64,000 nt of DNA from Amblyomma americanum (GCF_052857255.1 NC_135498.1:159263124-159327123), one strand, 5' to 3'; positions 32,440 to 42,475 are shown, counted from the stretch's first letter. Translations and numbers: made by a program. Notes: generated by a model from the sequence alone, not told the origin.

Positions 32440-32605
32440 GGAATGGTTTGGTTTATGGGTTTATAACGTCCCACCAACATCGCACAGTACACAGACCTCT
32501 AGAATTTCGCCTACATCGAAATTCAGCCACCGCAGCTTGGATCAAACCTGCGTCTCCAGGTCAGAAGCCGAGAGCCATAACCACTGGGCCACCACGGCGG
32601 CTATG
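32440..32605 (-). mobile_element. tRNA-derived SINE (Ruka-like), diverged
   Basis: Minus-strand head GTGGCCCAGTGGTTATGGC (A box) and CAGGTTTGATCCAAGC (B box), body through catcgcacagtacacagac to ttataacgtcccac. It sits in intron 2 of the Myb-like gene of the Harbinger element. Confidence 0.7.
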
Positions 32606-33166
32606 AGATGAAATGGACACTAACATTAAGTGGCAGCCACCCTCGGTGCATTACATTGCTAGGCCATTGATATTTATCTTATTGAAAGTGCTTGCATGTG
32701 CCTGCATTAGCAAATGAGGCATCATGATTGTGTTAAGCCCTAATCCAAGGTTTTAAATGTGCAGGTTGAAGCAGGTACAGATTTTACAGAAGGTTCCCAG
32801 CTGGTGGCCAGTTGGGATGACCCCATTGCTGCGGCCAGCACAGATGGTGGGGATGTGGGAGGCGGAAGCAGCAGCACCAGCCCTCTTCCTTTAAATTCTA
32901 GCAGCGCAACAGAGGCAAGAGGCAATGTTGCAGTTCAAGACAATGCCACCTCCAACGAAAGGAGAAAGCGACCCGCCACTTCCATCGTGCAGCAGCTGCT
33001 GGATCTGCATAAGCATGAGGCTACCACTGCTGAAAAAGCAGCCAAAAAATCCAGCAAGCTCATGAAAAAAGGCTTGAAATTGCAAAAAGAGTCGAATGAA
33101 ATGCAAGCTGCCATTCTACAGCTCATGCAGCAGCATTTTGCTGCAAATACAAATAAAGAGCAGTAA

Positions 33167-34247
33167 ACAGTGATGAAAGCATCATTTCACCTTTATGACA
33201 AGGACTTCGAGCAGAGAAGTTGCCATTTTGGAGCAGGCACTGATGCAAGTTGTTTAATACTTAAATAGTTTTAATACATAAAAGCAGATCGTGTAGCAAT
33301 ACACACAAAAGTAAAAAAGAAAGGAATGTAACAGTGCACTAACACACTAGTGAGACTTAAAGCGTTACTTTTTCAGATGACAAGTGCTTATCAAATATGC
33401 CGACCAGAGTCACGTATCTTCATTTTTGGTTTGGTTTTAAGAGGGTCAAAATGCCAAAGCGACTCAGGTTATGAGAGAGGCCATAGTGGAGGGCTCCGGA
33501 ATTTCAACTACCTGGGGTTGCTGAGCAAGAGCTCTTTCTCCTGAAGGCGCGGTCTTGAAAAGTGGCTGAAAGGCTCGCTCAGCATTCATTTAGTGCAGCA
33601 TTAAAAAGCACCTTTTTTGCTCGTGATGTTTAGTTTGCAGGCTCTTGGGCATTTTGGCTGCTACTAGTTTGGGTTCCTTGGCTGGCTGCGCTTGATAAGG
33701 CCTGTATGAACACTTCACAAACATAACCAACTCTGACTTCAGTGCAAGTGCGCCTGCACTTTGAGCGTGCCTCTCGGCAAGACCAAGTGGTGCACAAACC
33801 ATTTATACTTTCTGAAGAGATGTTGCCACGAACACGCAGTGTTTGGTGCAATTGGAGCAGCACTTCTACCACTGAATTTGTAGTTGCCACTGAAAACTGT
33901 GCTTAGCCTTCCAGGCTTTTTATACAGAAATACATGTAAACAGTAAGAGTTACATTAATATTAGAAATGTTTCAACACGCTACATGGAGAGAGGATGCCA
34001 ATAGTATCCACACACACATAAGAAACGCACAGCTGCTGATCTGTTCTTTGTACACAGCGTGGGTCACTGCTGTAGCACAAAAGATGACAAAAGCCAGTCT
34101 CAAACTTCTTTTATCCCAATGGACACTGCACTTCCGAATGGTTCACCCATTCCGAGCGTCACAGATGTGGAGTTTGAGAGCACAGCATAAAGAACCCTGG
34201 GTGAGATCTGCACACCAAAGTTGGTAGAGGAAATCCTTGTACTTTTT
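33167..34247. other. No gene recognised; spacer between the two Harbinger genes
   Basis: Contains an aataaa near the Myb-like stop and 3' flanking sequence of both convergent genes. It is long for such a spacer. No further domain frame is visible. Confidence 0.35.
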
Positions 34248-35528
34248 TTAGTTGCCAGCAAGGAATGCAGCTAAAGCCTTTCGCACTTCTGCGCCATCTG
34301 GCTCAGAGCGGTTAGTTGTGCACTGTGGTTGAGGCCTGCTTGCATCAATGGTGTGTGCAGTGTCAATCCAGACTGTGTCACATCGATCACAGAGTTCTTC
34401 ACAAATATTGTGCAGCACACAGCAGGCATGGATAATGCGTCTCATATTACCGATGTCGTTGTCCAGGCCTTTGTGTAAAATTCTGAATCGTGCTTTTAGG
34501 GGGCCAAATGCATTTTCCACTACTCGTCTCGCACACGACAAGTGATAGTCAAATACTTGCGAAAGAGAACCTGCAGCTCCTGGTAGTGGAAAAGGCTTCA
34601 TCACATCCTTTTGAAGCGGGAACGCTTGATCAGCAAGCAGTACTGGGCCAACTGTCACTCCATGGAACGTTTTTGTTTCAAGCGTGAACAAGTCGCTTGA
34701 CAAAATCTTCACTATTTTAAACTTTTGAAAAACATCAGCATCATGGTTTCTTCCAGGTGTGCCCACATTTCCGTGCATGAACTTATAGGACTGGTCTTCC
34801 ACAGCCAATAGTATTGTGCTATACCACCCTTTATAGTTGTAATAGTCACACGCTTGCTCTTTGGGTGGGCACACTTCTATATGGCAACCATCTAGAGCTC
34901 CCACACCTTAGGGAAACTGAGTGAGAGCTGTAAACTGCCTCATGTGTTCTGCTAATTCATGTCGTGCTGGGAAGCGCAAGAAACGCGGCTCGAGGACATG
35001 AACATCAACTTGGCAGAACTCGCGGAAGATTAAGTCCACGGAGGAGCGGCTGACGCAGAAGAGGTTGGCCACTGTTCTATCTTCCGCAGATGATGTCAAG
35101 CGGTAGATCGCGATGGCTACCCTTTTTTCTAATGGGATGGCCTTACGCTTGATGGTGTCAACGCGCCTCATACACTCGCAGACACTCACGACATAACGGA
35201 AGGTGCTTCGAGTCATTCTAAAGTTTCCTCTGAACTCTTCATCCGAAAAATGAGTCTGGGTCGTCTTCCACCACGATGGACCCCACAGGTATGACCACAG
35301 GCGCCTGTCACGCGAACACAGTCGCACAGCAATCACCATAAGGTGCTTACATTGTCTTTCCACTCTTTTTCGCACGGCGTCCAACTCTTGAGCTTCACTG
35401 AAGAGGTTGCACTCTCGGATTCGCCGCTGATGCAGCAATACCTGCTGAGCCATAAAAGAAGCATAGAATGCGCCATCGTCCTCGCTGCTTTCGACTGTAA
35501 CTTCAAGTGCAGGCTTGTTCGGGGCCAT
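34248..35528 (-). pseudogene. HARBI1-type transposase of the Harbinger element, one stop codon
   Basis: A single frame of about 426 codons from the ATG at 35528 to 34248, broken only by TAA at 34905-34907. Upstream: LWSYLWGPSWWKTTQTHF, FRMTRSTFRYVVSV, then the HTH IYRLTSSAEDRTVANLF. Downstream: VGALDGCHIEV (first D), LLADQAFPLQ (second D), RRVVENAFGPLKARFR (E) and HACCVLHNICEE. The stop reads FP*GVGALDG. The relative at 17.9 kb has FPQAMGALDG, so CAA-to-TAA is the likely change. All three catalytic residues are intact and no intron is needed. Convergent with the Myb-like gene. Confidence 0.88.
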
Positions 35529-35980
35529 CGCCGCTCATAGAACACTACCTGCATCAATCACTGCTACACTCAGCGCACGAGAACCTTGGAGCACAGTACA
35601 TCAGAAGCAATTAAAAACAACGCAGCAGACGCAGCTTCAGCTGCTGCTACGACGCAGCACTGGCAGTACGACAAGAGCAATGTTGAAAGACTTGTTTTGC
35701 GTGCCGCCCATCTTTGCGCAATCCAGAAACAGCTCGTGTTACGAACTATTTCAGGCGATATTTCTGCTACCTGAGACATATTTTTGAACAAAATTATGTT
35801 TCATAACAGATATCTTGCAAATTACGTCCACATTTGCATATGGCAATTCATCCCGCCGATTTACGAGTCAGTTCGTCTTTTTCACCCAAGTGGGCGCTAC
35901 TTATCCTAACCGAAAACGCTGGTGGGCCGTGTAACAACAGCGAACCGCGATTTCAGGCAACCGCAGTGAAGTTTGGTAAA
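35529..35980. other. Harbinger 5' flank and subterminal region
   Basis: Sequence between the transposase start and the right inverted terminus. Frames here are short. The terminus proper with TTAACCGCGGTTAACTCTGC occupies about 35985-36026. Confidence 0.5.
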
Positions 35981-36029
35981 TGCGGTTACGTTAACCGCGG
36001 TTAACTCTGCCTGTGTAATGAGGGTATAA

Positions 36030-36320
36030 GAATGCCCCTGCCACCATCACGGAGGCTGCAGCAGAAAAAGACAGTGACATGGGTACCATCTATGGCCGTC
36101 TTAAGTGCAAATGCAGCCCCCATAATGCAGCCCCCCATAGCAAGAAAACAGCAACCACGGAATCCACTTCTGCAAATCATCCAAAGGCGCACCACTAGCC
36201 AAATGCACTTTCTCCAATAATCCACCAGTGCCTGAGGCATCACTACAGGCCTGTATAAGTTGTGCTCTCTGACCAAAAAACATTGTTAAAATGTTCACCA
36301 TCAAACGCTCTGGCATAAAC
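36030..36320 (-). pseudogene. YqaJ-type nuclease (ISL2EU partner), displaced upstream part
   Basis: Continues the 30533-30886 frame across the Harbinger insertion. The last codons before the insertion read GAF and join to LEVKCPY. Just upstream, in a disturbed frame, AAS-DGG-like codons probably represent the ASPDG active-site motif. Reading is broken by indels, and I cannot trace a SWIM domain further upstream. Confidence 0.55.
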
Positions 36321-36334
36321 GAGGCCTAATGAGA

Positions 36335-36545
36335 GTTGCGCGAGGCCTTAATCGAAGTCACGGAGACCGAGTGGTTAAAGATGCTGAAGCCAGACACCAT
36401 GGCTGAACACATCATGGAGTTCACAGCTGTGTACCAATGGCCACAAGAAGACCGAGTGTTCGATGGCTGACCCTTTCTTGTCACCTCCGAAGGAAAATGC
36501 CGCAGGCTTCAGGAATTACAAAGGATGGCAAGCACTTCATATACA
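36335..36545 (+). pseudogene. Harbinger transposase scrap
   Basis: The plus strand encodes EALIEVTETEWLKMLKP and MAEHIMEFTAVYQWPQ, followed in another frame by PPKENAAGFRNYKGW. These match the segment before and after the first catalytic aspartate of HARBI1-type transposases (compare LEPRFLRFPARHELAEHM and YYNYKGW at 35 kb). About 210 bp survives. Confidence 0.65.
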
Positions 36546-37103
36546 TGTGAAGCAGTAACGTTCAGTAAACATTTATTGCTAGCATGTATAAGCGCCAGTG
36601 TGAGAGCGTTGTCAGTGTAACAAAGCACGCTGTCATATGTGAAATACACCTGGTGTTACAAAGTTATGCTCGAATCTCGAATTACCTTTGTCGTCTGCTG
36701 TCACGCTGTGACATCCCAATACAGTAAAACCTCGTTACTACAAACATCAGATTAATGAAATTTTCAGATTTACAAATTTTTTTAAAATCCCCGCCAAAAT
36801 GCCTATATTTTAAATGTAAAAAACTTTCAGTACAACGAATTTCATGTTACCGAATATTTTAGAATAACGTATGTAATTTAATCTCGCAATCATCGCAAGA
36901 CGCTTCGTTATTGCGAAGTTCCGTCAAAGTTTCGTACCAAATCCCTGAAGCTGATGCCTATCATCATCACCCGAAGCAGCAGCTATGCGCTGGGGAACCC
37001 GTTGCAACGGATACAGCCCCAGCGGCATCGGCATCAACGCTAGTGTCGCATTGAATGAATATAGGCTAGGCGGCGCAAGCTGCTGCCCGATACAAAGGGT
37101 TAA

Positions 37104-37973
37104 GCCCCAACTCGATGGACGCATCCTACGCGTACCGGCTAAGCGCCTACGCGCACGGGCGTACGCTGGATCCTGTCTGTGCATGCGCAAAGCGAGACGC
37201 GCGCGCAGGCGCGCGCGTTGCTAGATATCTGTTTATGTCAGATATTTTCGGCCCTGGCGGCGCGCTGGCGCACGCGCCGGAAGTGGCTCGCTGGTTTGTG
37301 GCCAATGAGAGGGCACAGTTCCCGCTATATCCGGAATGAGCCTCCGTGGCGCGCCGACTGATTTTTTTGTCAACGAGCTGCGACAGCCCCCTACGCAAAC
37401 ATGTCGTACCTAATAAGCAATGAAAAATTAATCGCTGCTGTTGAGAGGCGCCGCTCACTGTGGCTTGCCAGCCACAAACACCACAAAATTAAGCTCGTTA
37501 CGGCAGCGTCCTGGAAGGAGGTGGCGGCGGAAATAATGCCGGGAACACCATGTGAAGGTAAGCAGGCACATTGCTCATGACGAGCACTTCATGATTGTAA
37601 CGTTCTTAAGATTCCTCATGTTTCAATCACGCAGAGAACATTCACCACATTCAGAAGCGGTGGAAATCTCTCCGCGATAAGCACTGAAATACGTGCCAGT
37701 TTGAATGAAAAGCTACTATTAAAACTGCAGTTCAGTTTATATATTACATAACTTGCCTTGCTACTTTCAAAATCTAAAGATTTCAAGTGGCAGTCTAACT
37801 GTTTTGGCCAGTTCCAATCTATGAGGTCTAGCAACAACGTGCTAGTGCGCGCACGAGCGCGAGTCAGCTACACGCTATGGAGCTGCACACCACTTGCGAC
37901 GCCCGTCGCGACGCGGCGCTGGGCGCACAGGCGCTCTGCGCGTACGCATAGGATGTGCCCATCGAGTTGGGGC
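37104..37973. mobile_element. 870-bp inverted-repeat element flanked by TTAA, nested in the Tigger
   Basis: Ends GCCCCAACTCGATGGACGCA and, reverse-complemented, GCCCCAACTCGATGGGCACA. Imperfect inversion continues for about 60 bp. TTAA stands on both sides (37100-37103 and 37974-37977). Inside is a small two-exon MADF gene. TTAA duplications are typical of piggyBac and Kolobok superfamilies, but no such transposase is present here, so the class is open. Confidence 0.75.
37401..37687 (+). pseudogene. MADF-domain protein remnant
   Basis: Exon 1 (37401-37557, donor gtaagc) and exon 2 (from 37635, acceptor tcacgcag) join in frame. They encode LIAAVERRRSLWLASHKHH, SWKEVAAEIMPG and HIQKRWKSLRDKH, then a TGA at 37685. 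The Trp and Leu spacing is that of a MADF (Myb/SANT-related) DNA-binding domain. At about 69 residues it is cut short near the end of the domain. MADF proteins commonly accompany PIF/Harbinger transposases. Confidence 0.7.
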
Positions 37974-38123
37974 TTAAGGCCGTTATCATCCATCCAGCGT
38001 GTGGTCGCATACTGCGCCGTAGTCTCAAGCCTATTCAGCGCAGTGTCACCACGTTGACAGCGAACGGTAGGATCTGCAAAGTTATCGGCGCTGTGATTGT
38101 GTTGTGCATTAGCTTTGCTGACA

Positions 38124-38682
38124 ATGAGTTCTCCTGGCCCCTGCGTTAAAAAGAAGCGACGCCAGTTTTCGCTTAAAGAAAAAGCGGACATTCTGTTGCA
38201 GCTGAATGCTGGAAAAAAGCAAGTGGACTTGTGCAGGGAGCTTGACATCACACAGTCAAGAAATGCAACGATGCTCAAAGATCGGGACAAGATCATAAAA
38301 CTACATCAAGAGTCGCTACCTCAAGAAAACGTCTGCGGCTGGGCAACTACCGTGGACAGCGACTTTCGAATTATGTGGACAGCGACAGCGTGGCGGCTAC
38401 ATCAGCGGAGCTCACCACCGAAGACATCGTGAATCAAGTGCGTGAGCAAGAAGAATGTAGTAGCGACAAAGACGATGCCGACACTGGATCAGCGCACGAG
38501 GAGGAAGAGATTGTTTCCGGCTCAAATGTCCTAGTCTTTCTAGAGAAGACCTGATCATTCCTCGGGCGCTGAAAAGATGTCCCCGATGACGTGCAAGGAA
38601 GGTCGAGGATGTGGAGGCGTTCGTCCTGCAGCGCTTGTCGTCTACTCGCCAGAAGGAGATAACAGACTTCTTCAAGCAATAA
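38124..38682 (+). pseudogene. Tigger transposase with the catalytic core deleted
   Basis: From the ATG at 38124: KKKRRQFSLKEKADILLQLN and QVDLCRELDITQS, the CENP-B-type HTH of pogo/Tigger transposases. After a frameshift near 38340 the sequence passes directly to a typical C-terminal tail with TTEDIVNQVREQEECSSDKD, an acidic cluster, and VEDVEAFVLQRLSSTRQK to the TAA at 38680. The DDE domain (about 250 residues) is absent. Confidence 0.8.
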
Positions 38683-38880
38683 ATTGTAGTTAAACTGTGC
38701 CCAGCGTTATCGTTTATTATTTACTTACCAATACATAAATCTGCTGCAAAGGTACGTAATTTTAGTTCTTGTGATGCATTACTGACATGAAAATAAAGGT
38801 TTTTCAGTACTACGATATTTCAAAATAACGAATTAAATTCGGCGGTCCCGTGAAGTTCGTTGTAACGAGATTCTACTGTA

Positions 38881-39290
38881 TTGTCAAATATTTTGCCGGT
38901 GCAGGCACTGTATCACACTCTATTGCTGAGCAGGCACCATGGTGGCGAAGTTTTTATTAAAGGCTGTGAAACATTATGAAAGTGAAGATGTCATTAAAGA
39001 AAGTCATTGGTAAGACATGCTTACACACCAAGCAGTCACCCACCATTGAAGCCATTGTGAATCTGTGGCCATTTACCTATGTTTGCAATGAGGTTGGAGA
39101 GGGCGATAACACCAGCAAGCTCCCTCCTCAAGAGGTAGCTAACAACACTACCAATGGCAAATGGGGAGCCACCTGCTTAGAACCTGGAGATGCAGGAAAG
39201 AAAGAGGTTCGAAAAAGGAAATGAGGAGAGCTCAGTACTTGTGCGTACACAATGCAGAAAAACCAGTCGCCCTTACCAAAAGTCAGCCAC
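38881..39290. other. No gene recognised
   Basis: A plus-strand frame at 38976-39224 and a minus-strand frame at 39128-39349 are open but match no family I know. The region is the left flank of the inverted repeat at 39291. Confidence 0.3.
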
Positions 39291-39354
39291 CTATACTTCG
39301 TCTCACAAGATGTTTGCAGCACTACGGAAGGTAGAGCTCTCTCGTCCAATCAGG
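39291..39354. repeat. 64-bp inverted repeat, left copy, flanking the DD82E transposase
   Basis: ctatacttcgtctcacaaga and following bases to caatcagg match the reverse complement of 41488-41551 with about four mismatches. It lies 215 bp before the transposase start. Confidence 0.75.
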
Positions 39355-39569
39355 GCTGCAGAAACGCAGAAAATAGTCCCTCGAATATTTGAGGAGTGTA
39401 TGACTATTAATGAAAACAATAAGCATTGCAACTAAAAACATGATTTGGACAGGTATATTTAAATGGTAGGGAGTGTTTCAATCACTGGTGAAATTACCAG
39501 ACAAAGCCCGTACGGACACAGCTCTGCGGAGGCCTGCTGCGAGGTAGTGATGCGTCGCCACTTTCCAAC

Positions 39570-40982
39570 ATGGCGTCGGACGAGTCTGTTGTGTCTCCTG
39601 TGTGCTCTACACCGACAGTGCGCTGTTTCCCCAAGCAGGCGAAGCAGGTGGCTTTAAATGTTCTTGAAGCGCTTCACGTCGAGTGCGAGGGCAGTTGGAG
39701 TACAAATGCGCTCATCAAGAGGACGGCAAAACTCACGCAGCTGAGCGAGCGAACGCTTTACAAGTGGACAACAGAGACGTTGAACGCGGGCCGAGTGTTG
39801 TCACCGAAGAAGCGTGCTGGCGGAAGAGGCCGCGAGCGGACGAAGAAGCTGGATGATTTTGACCTGAGCGTGTTGCAAAGGGTGGTACACACCTTTTTCC
39901 AGAGAGGGGAAATTCCAACTATCGCGAAGGTGGTTGCGCATTTCGAAGAGGACGAAACGCTACCGACCGTGTCCGCAGTGACAATGCAGAGGATGTTGAA
40001 GAAACTTGGCTTCCGATATAAGAAGCGCTCTCGGAATGCGATGTTAATCGAAGCGACGCACATTGTGCAGTGTCGCCGCCGGTACCTGCGCCAGATAGCG
40101 GAGCTGCGACGCCAGGGTAGGCCTACTTTCTTCACCGACGAAACGTGGGTTAACGCCGGCCACACGCGAAGTCGAGTGTGGACTGACTGCACCATCCAAT
40201 CTGCACACCAAGCGCATCGATCCGGACTGTCGACTGGTCTACAAAACCCCAGTGGCAAAGGTGGCAGGCTTATTGTGACGCATTGCGGTAGTGAGCAAGG
40301 TTTTGTCGAAGGCGCAGCGGAAGTTTTCCGAGCAAAGAAAAACTCGGGCGATTACCACGAGGAAATGAACGGGGAACACTACGAAAACTGGTTCTCCAGG
40401 AGACTTCTCCCACTACTACCACCCGGCAGCGTTATAGTGATGGACAACGCGCCATATCATTCTGTGAAGCAGGATAAAGTGCCGCGGATGAGTAGCCTCA
40501 AAAAGGACATACAGGCTTGGCTGTCCGGAAAAGGTGTCGCGTGGAGCAGCGGCATGGTGAAGGCCGAGCTCATGCAGCTTGTCAGCAATGTGAACACAGG
40601 TGGGGAGCAATACCGTGTCGACTGCATTGCTAAAGCTGCTGGCCATCTCGTTGTGCGCCTGCCACCGTACCACTGCCAACTGAACCCGATAGAGCTTGTC
40701 TGGAGCGACGTCAAGGGTTTCGTGGCCAGCCAAAACAAGGCGTTTAAGCTCCAAGACGTCGAGCCTCTGGTTTGGCAAGGCATCACGCAAGTGACTGTTG
40801 AGAAATGGAAGAATTACGTGCAGCATATTATCAGTGAGGAAGATGTGATGAGAAAACTGGACCACATCATCGACGATGTTGTTGACCAGGGACCGGCCAT
40901 TGTTGTCAACCTGGAGGACGACACAACCAGCAGTGCTGAATTCAGTTGTTATGAGGACGATGAGATGATCGAACCCGTTTAA
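39570..40982 (+). CDS. Intact IS630/Tc1/mariner-type transposase, DD82E
   Basis: An uninterrupted 470-residue frame with one exon. The N-terminal half holds HTH segments (KRTAKLTQLSERTLYKWT; TVSAVTMQRMLKKLGFRYKK). The catalytic domain has FFTDETWVNAGH (first D), VIVMDNAPYHS (second D) and LNPIELVWSDVK (E). I count 82 residues between the second D and E. This spacing is that of the DD82E (Sailor) group as I remember it, unlike DD34E Tc1. The start is the first ATG of the frame, with MASDESV typical of an unprocessed N-terminus. It has no stop or frameshift, in contrast to nearly every other transposase here. It could be an active element, a very recent arrival or a domesticated gene. Confidence 0.9.
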   Translation: MASDESVVSPVCSTPTVRCFPKQAKQVALNVLEALHVECEGSWSTNALIKRTAKLTQLSERTLYKWTTETLNAGRVLSPKKRAGGRGRERTKKLDDFDLSVLQRVVHTFFQRGEIPTIAKVVAHFEEDETLPTVSAVTMQRMLKKLGFRYKKRSRNAMLIEATHIVQCRRRYLRQIAELRRQGRPTFFTDETWVNAGHTRSRVWTDCTIQSAHQAHRSGLSTGLQNPSGKGGRLIVTHCGSEQGFVEGAAEVFRAKKNSGDYHEEMNGEHYENWFSRRLLPLLPPGSVIVMDNAPYHSVKQDKVPRMSSLKKDIQAWLSGKGVAWSSGMVKAELMQLVSNVNTGGEQYRVDCIAKAAGHLVVRLPPYHCQLNPIELVWSDVKGFVASQNKAFKLQDVEPLVWQGITQVTVEKWKNYVQHIISEEDVMRKLDHIIDDVVDQGPAIVVNLEDDTTSSAEFSCYEDDEMIEPV

Positions 40983-41158
40983 CGTGCGTTGCCTCTCGCG
41001 CAGCACATGGGCTTGTTTTGCATTTCGCCACCATCGACACTCGGCTGCCTCGGCACGCTGGAGTAAATAAATTTATATGCACATGACACGATTACTGAAA
41101 TTTACTGCGACGCGACAACAGAGGAACTGATGAGAACAGTACCCTGGTTGTCTCACAT

Positions 41159-41297
41159 ATATCGGTGGACACCCGAACCGCACAGTAAAGGAAGGGATAA
41201 AGGAAAGAGGGAAAGAAGAAAGACAATATCTCGGTGGACACCCGAACCAACCGCATCCATCGTAAAGGAAGAGATAAAGGAGGGAAAGAAGCGAGAG
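41159..41297. repeat. Tandem repeat, two units of about 70 bp
   Basis: atatcggtggacacccgaac followed by a purine-rich aaggaagggataaaggaaag run, repeated once with variation (atatctcggtggacacccga...). Confidence 0.75.
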
Positions 41298-41336
41298 AAA
41301 ACTAAAAATTGAAAGTTGGATTTTGAGGAAAGGCAC

Positions 41337-41387
41337 GGCGCTGTGTGGTGGAACACCTGTGGCGGCGCTGTGTGGTGGAACACCTGT
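41337..41387. repeat. Tandem 27-bp repeat, two units
   Basis: ggcgctgtgtggtggaacac plus ctgtggc occurs twice in succession. It is followed at about 41400 by ctataaatag and a small palindrome ccacctggacttcaggtgg. Confidence 0.85.
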
Positions 41388-41487
41388 GGCTCGGTGCTAC
41401 TATAAATAGAGGTAGAAAGAAGCCACCTGGACTTCAGGTGGATGGAGCCACAGGCGCGTAGGAACACACTAATGTAGTGCGCGCCAT

Positions 41488-41551
41488 CCTGATTGGACGA
41501 GAGAGCTGTACCTTTCGTAGTGCTGCAAACATCTTGTGAGACGGAGTATAG
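41488..41551. repeat. 64-bp inverted repeat, right copy, flanking the DD82E transposase
   Basis: Reverse complement of 39291-39354. It lies 505 bp after the transposase stop. The pair may be terminal or subterminal repeats of the DD82E element, or belong to an older element that the transposon entered. Confidence 0.75.
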
Positions 41552-42254
41552 TTCTTATTAGAGAGCCGCTTCCCCAAGTGCAATAAAAATCGGCAGAGAA
41601 GGCTTTCAACAGCAGGGATGAGGTGTGTTTCTGTACAGTAGGAGCTAGGAGAAATCAGATAAAGGCTTTACTGCATCATCCCCTAAAGCAGATGACTTGG
41701 TTGTTGAAGTATATATACCATCTAGACGGCTTTCAAGAAATAAAGACCTTTGTACATAGCCACCTTTTAAAGCCTTGCTACTACTACACTTAACACTTAA
41801 AGAAACAGCAAAATCAAAGCCCAACTGGCAAACCTGCTCTTTAGGATGCTGGCTATCAGGTGAAGGGCATTATTCATTGCTGCTTGCTGAGTGCTATTAC
41901 TTTGTTATTTTACAACATCAAAATTACTCTTCCTCTGGCCTCCTCCGAGGAGCATGTAGTGGCAGGAATTAGATATGCTACACAAATTATGAAGAAAAAA
42001 AACTTGTCAGCATTAAGCCCTCCTATATACAATCATTTCAAGACAAAAAAATAGGGTGAAACCAGTCGCAAGAGGACACTTGTATGGAAGAGCAGGCTCA
42101 AGCAACTATGCCTCCAGCATGGCTGCTAACTGTAAGCTGTCAAGTTGCTTGTCCTGACTTCCAGCACCATAGAAATCTCTAGCAGCACATTTCAGGAAAA
42201 AAAAGCCACTTTTGGTGACTTTCCCCCAAGGGTAGCTTCTCCACACAGTTTTAA
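41552..42254. other. No gene recognised
   Basis: AT-rich sequence without a domain-bearing frame. It ends where a LINE 5'UTR fragment begins. Confidence 0.3.
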
Positions 42255-42431
42255 CCATAGCTGCCAGGAATAAAGGAAAACCTAAGAACGGAGGAGAAAC
42301 AAATGGGAAAGATGAAGGAGAGGGCAGGAAAAGGCTACTGCCAGTTTGCCCCGATCGGGTTGCCAGCCCGGAGGTGCCATATAAGGGAACTGAGGGCCAA
42401 AGTGGTGTGTCGCCTCAGCCAAGGGGCCTTA
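42255..42431 (-). mobile_element. I-clade LINE 5'UTR fragment
   Basis: gccaggaataaaggaaaacc through ggaggtgcc, gggccaaagtggtgtgtcgc and ccaaggggcctta are homologous to about 6200-6390 of copy A and 15175-15370 of copy B. It is cut off at 42431 by the start of a Harbinger terminus. Confidence 0.75.
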
Positions 42432-42475
42432 CCCCCGTATTCAAGAGCGAAACTTAAACCTGAACTATGACTTAA

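Larger units (their letters stand above)
31017..33166 (+). pseudogene. Myb/SANT-like accessory protein of the Harbinger element
   Basis: Exons 31017-31312, 32095-32221 and 32765-33166 join in frame (donors gtaagt and gtattc; acceptors ttcttcttag and aaatgtgcag) to 275 codons. Exon 1 has the Myb/SANT-like trihelix: TSWSAPTTECLIRLWENNL, KVYAAITAELN, VKQVRLKMDNLNKKYR. Exon 2 has KWEHYWSLHKFLG. Exon 3 is a Ser/Gly/Thr-rich linker with a C-terminal Lys-rich coiled-coil-like helix (EKAAKKSSKLMKKGLKLQKE). One TGA at 31245 (LP*GVQPF) replaces what is probably a CGA arginine. A second ATG at 31050 could also serve as start. Such proteins act with the transposase in DNA binding and nuclear import. Confidence 0.82.
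30887..36026. mobile_element. Harbinger transposon with both ends, nested in the YqaJ gene
   Basis: Left end TACCCTTGTTACACAGGCAG and right end (reverse complement) TACCCTCATTACACAGGCAG. Both continue with AGTTAACCGCGGTTA, and more GTTA/TAAC-rich subterminal sequence follows. A TAA target duplication stands at 30884-30886 and 36027-36029, matching the 3-bp TWA preference of PIF/Harbinger. It carries a Myb-like gene (plus strand) and a transposase gene (minus strand), convergent. Each is broken by one nonsense codon of C-to-T type. Two SINEs sit inside the Myb-like gene introns. Confidence 0.92.
36722..38878 (+). mobile_element. Tigger/pogo element, internally deleted
   Basis: Left end CAGTAAAACCTCGTTACTAC and right end (reverse complement) CAGTAGAATCTCGTTACAAC, flanked by TA at 36720-36721 and 38879-38880, as expected for Tc1/mariner-class pogo elements. 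It carries the start and the end of a Tigger transposase but no catalytic core. A second element is nested in its 5' part (37104-37973). Confidence 0.85.

Noticed and set aside
39758..41006. Minus-strand frames of 109-196 codons
   Set aside because: Antisense shadows of the intact DD82E transposase.
39480..41110. aatcactggtgaaattac and gattactgaaatttac near the DD82E gene as terminal repeats
   Set aside because: Direct rather than inverted and only loosely similar. The 64-bp inverted pair is a better candidate.
41159..41387. CRISPR-like array
   Set aside because: Only two adjoining units of each of two unrelated repeats, no regular spacers, and a eukaryotic context.
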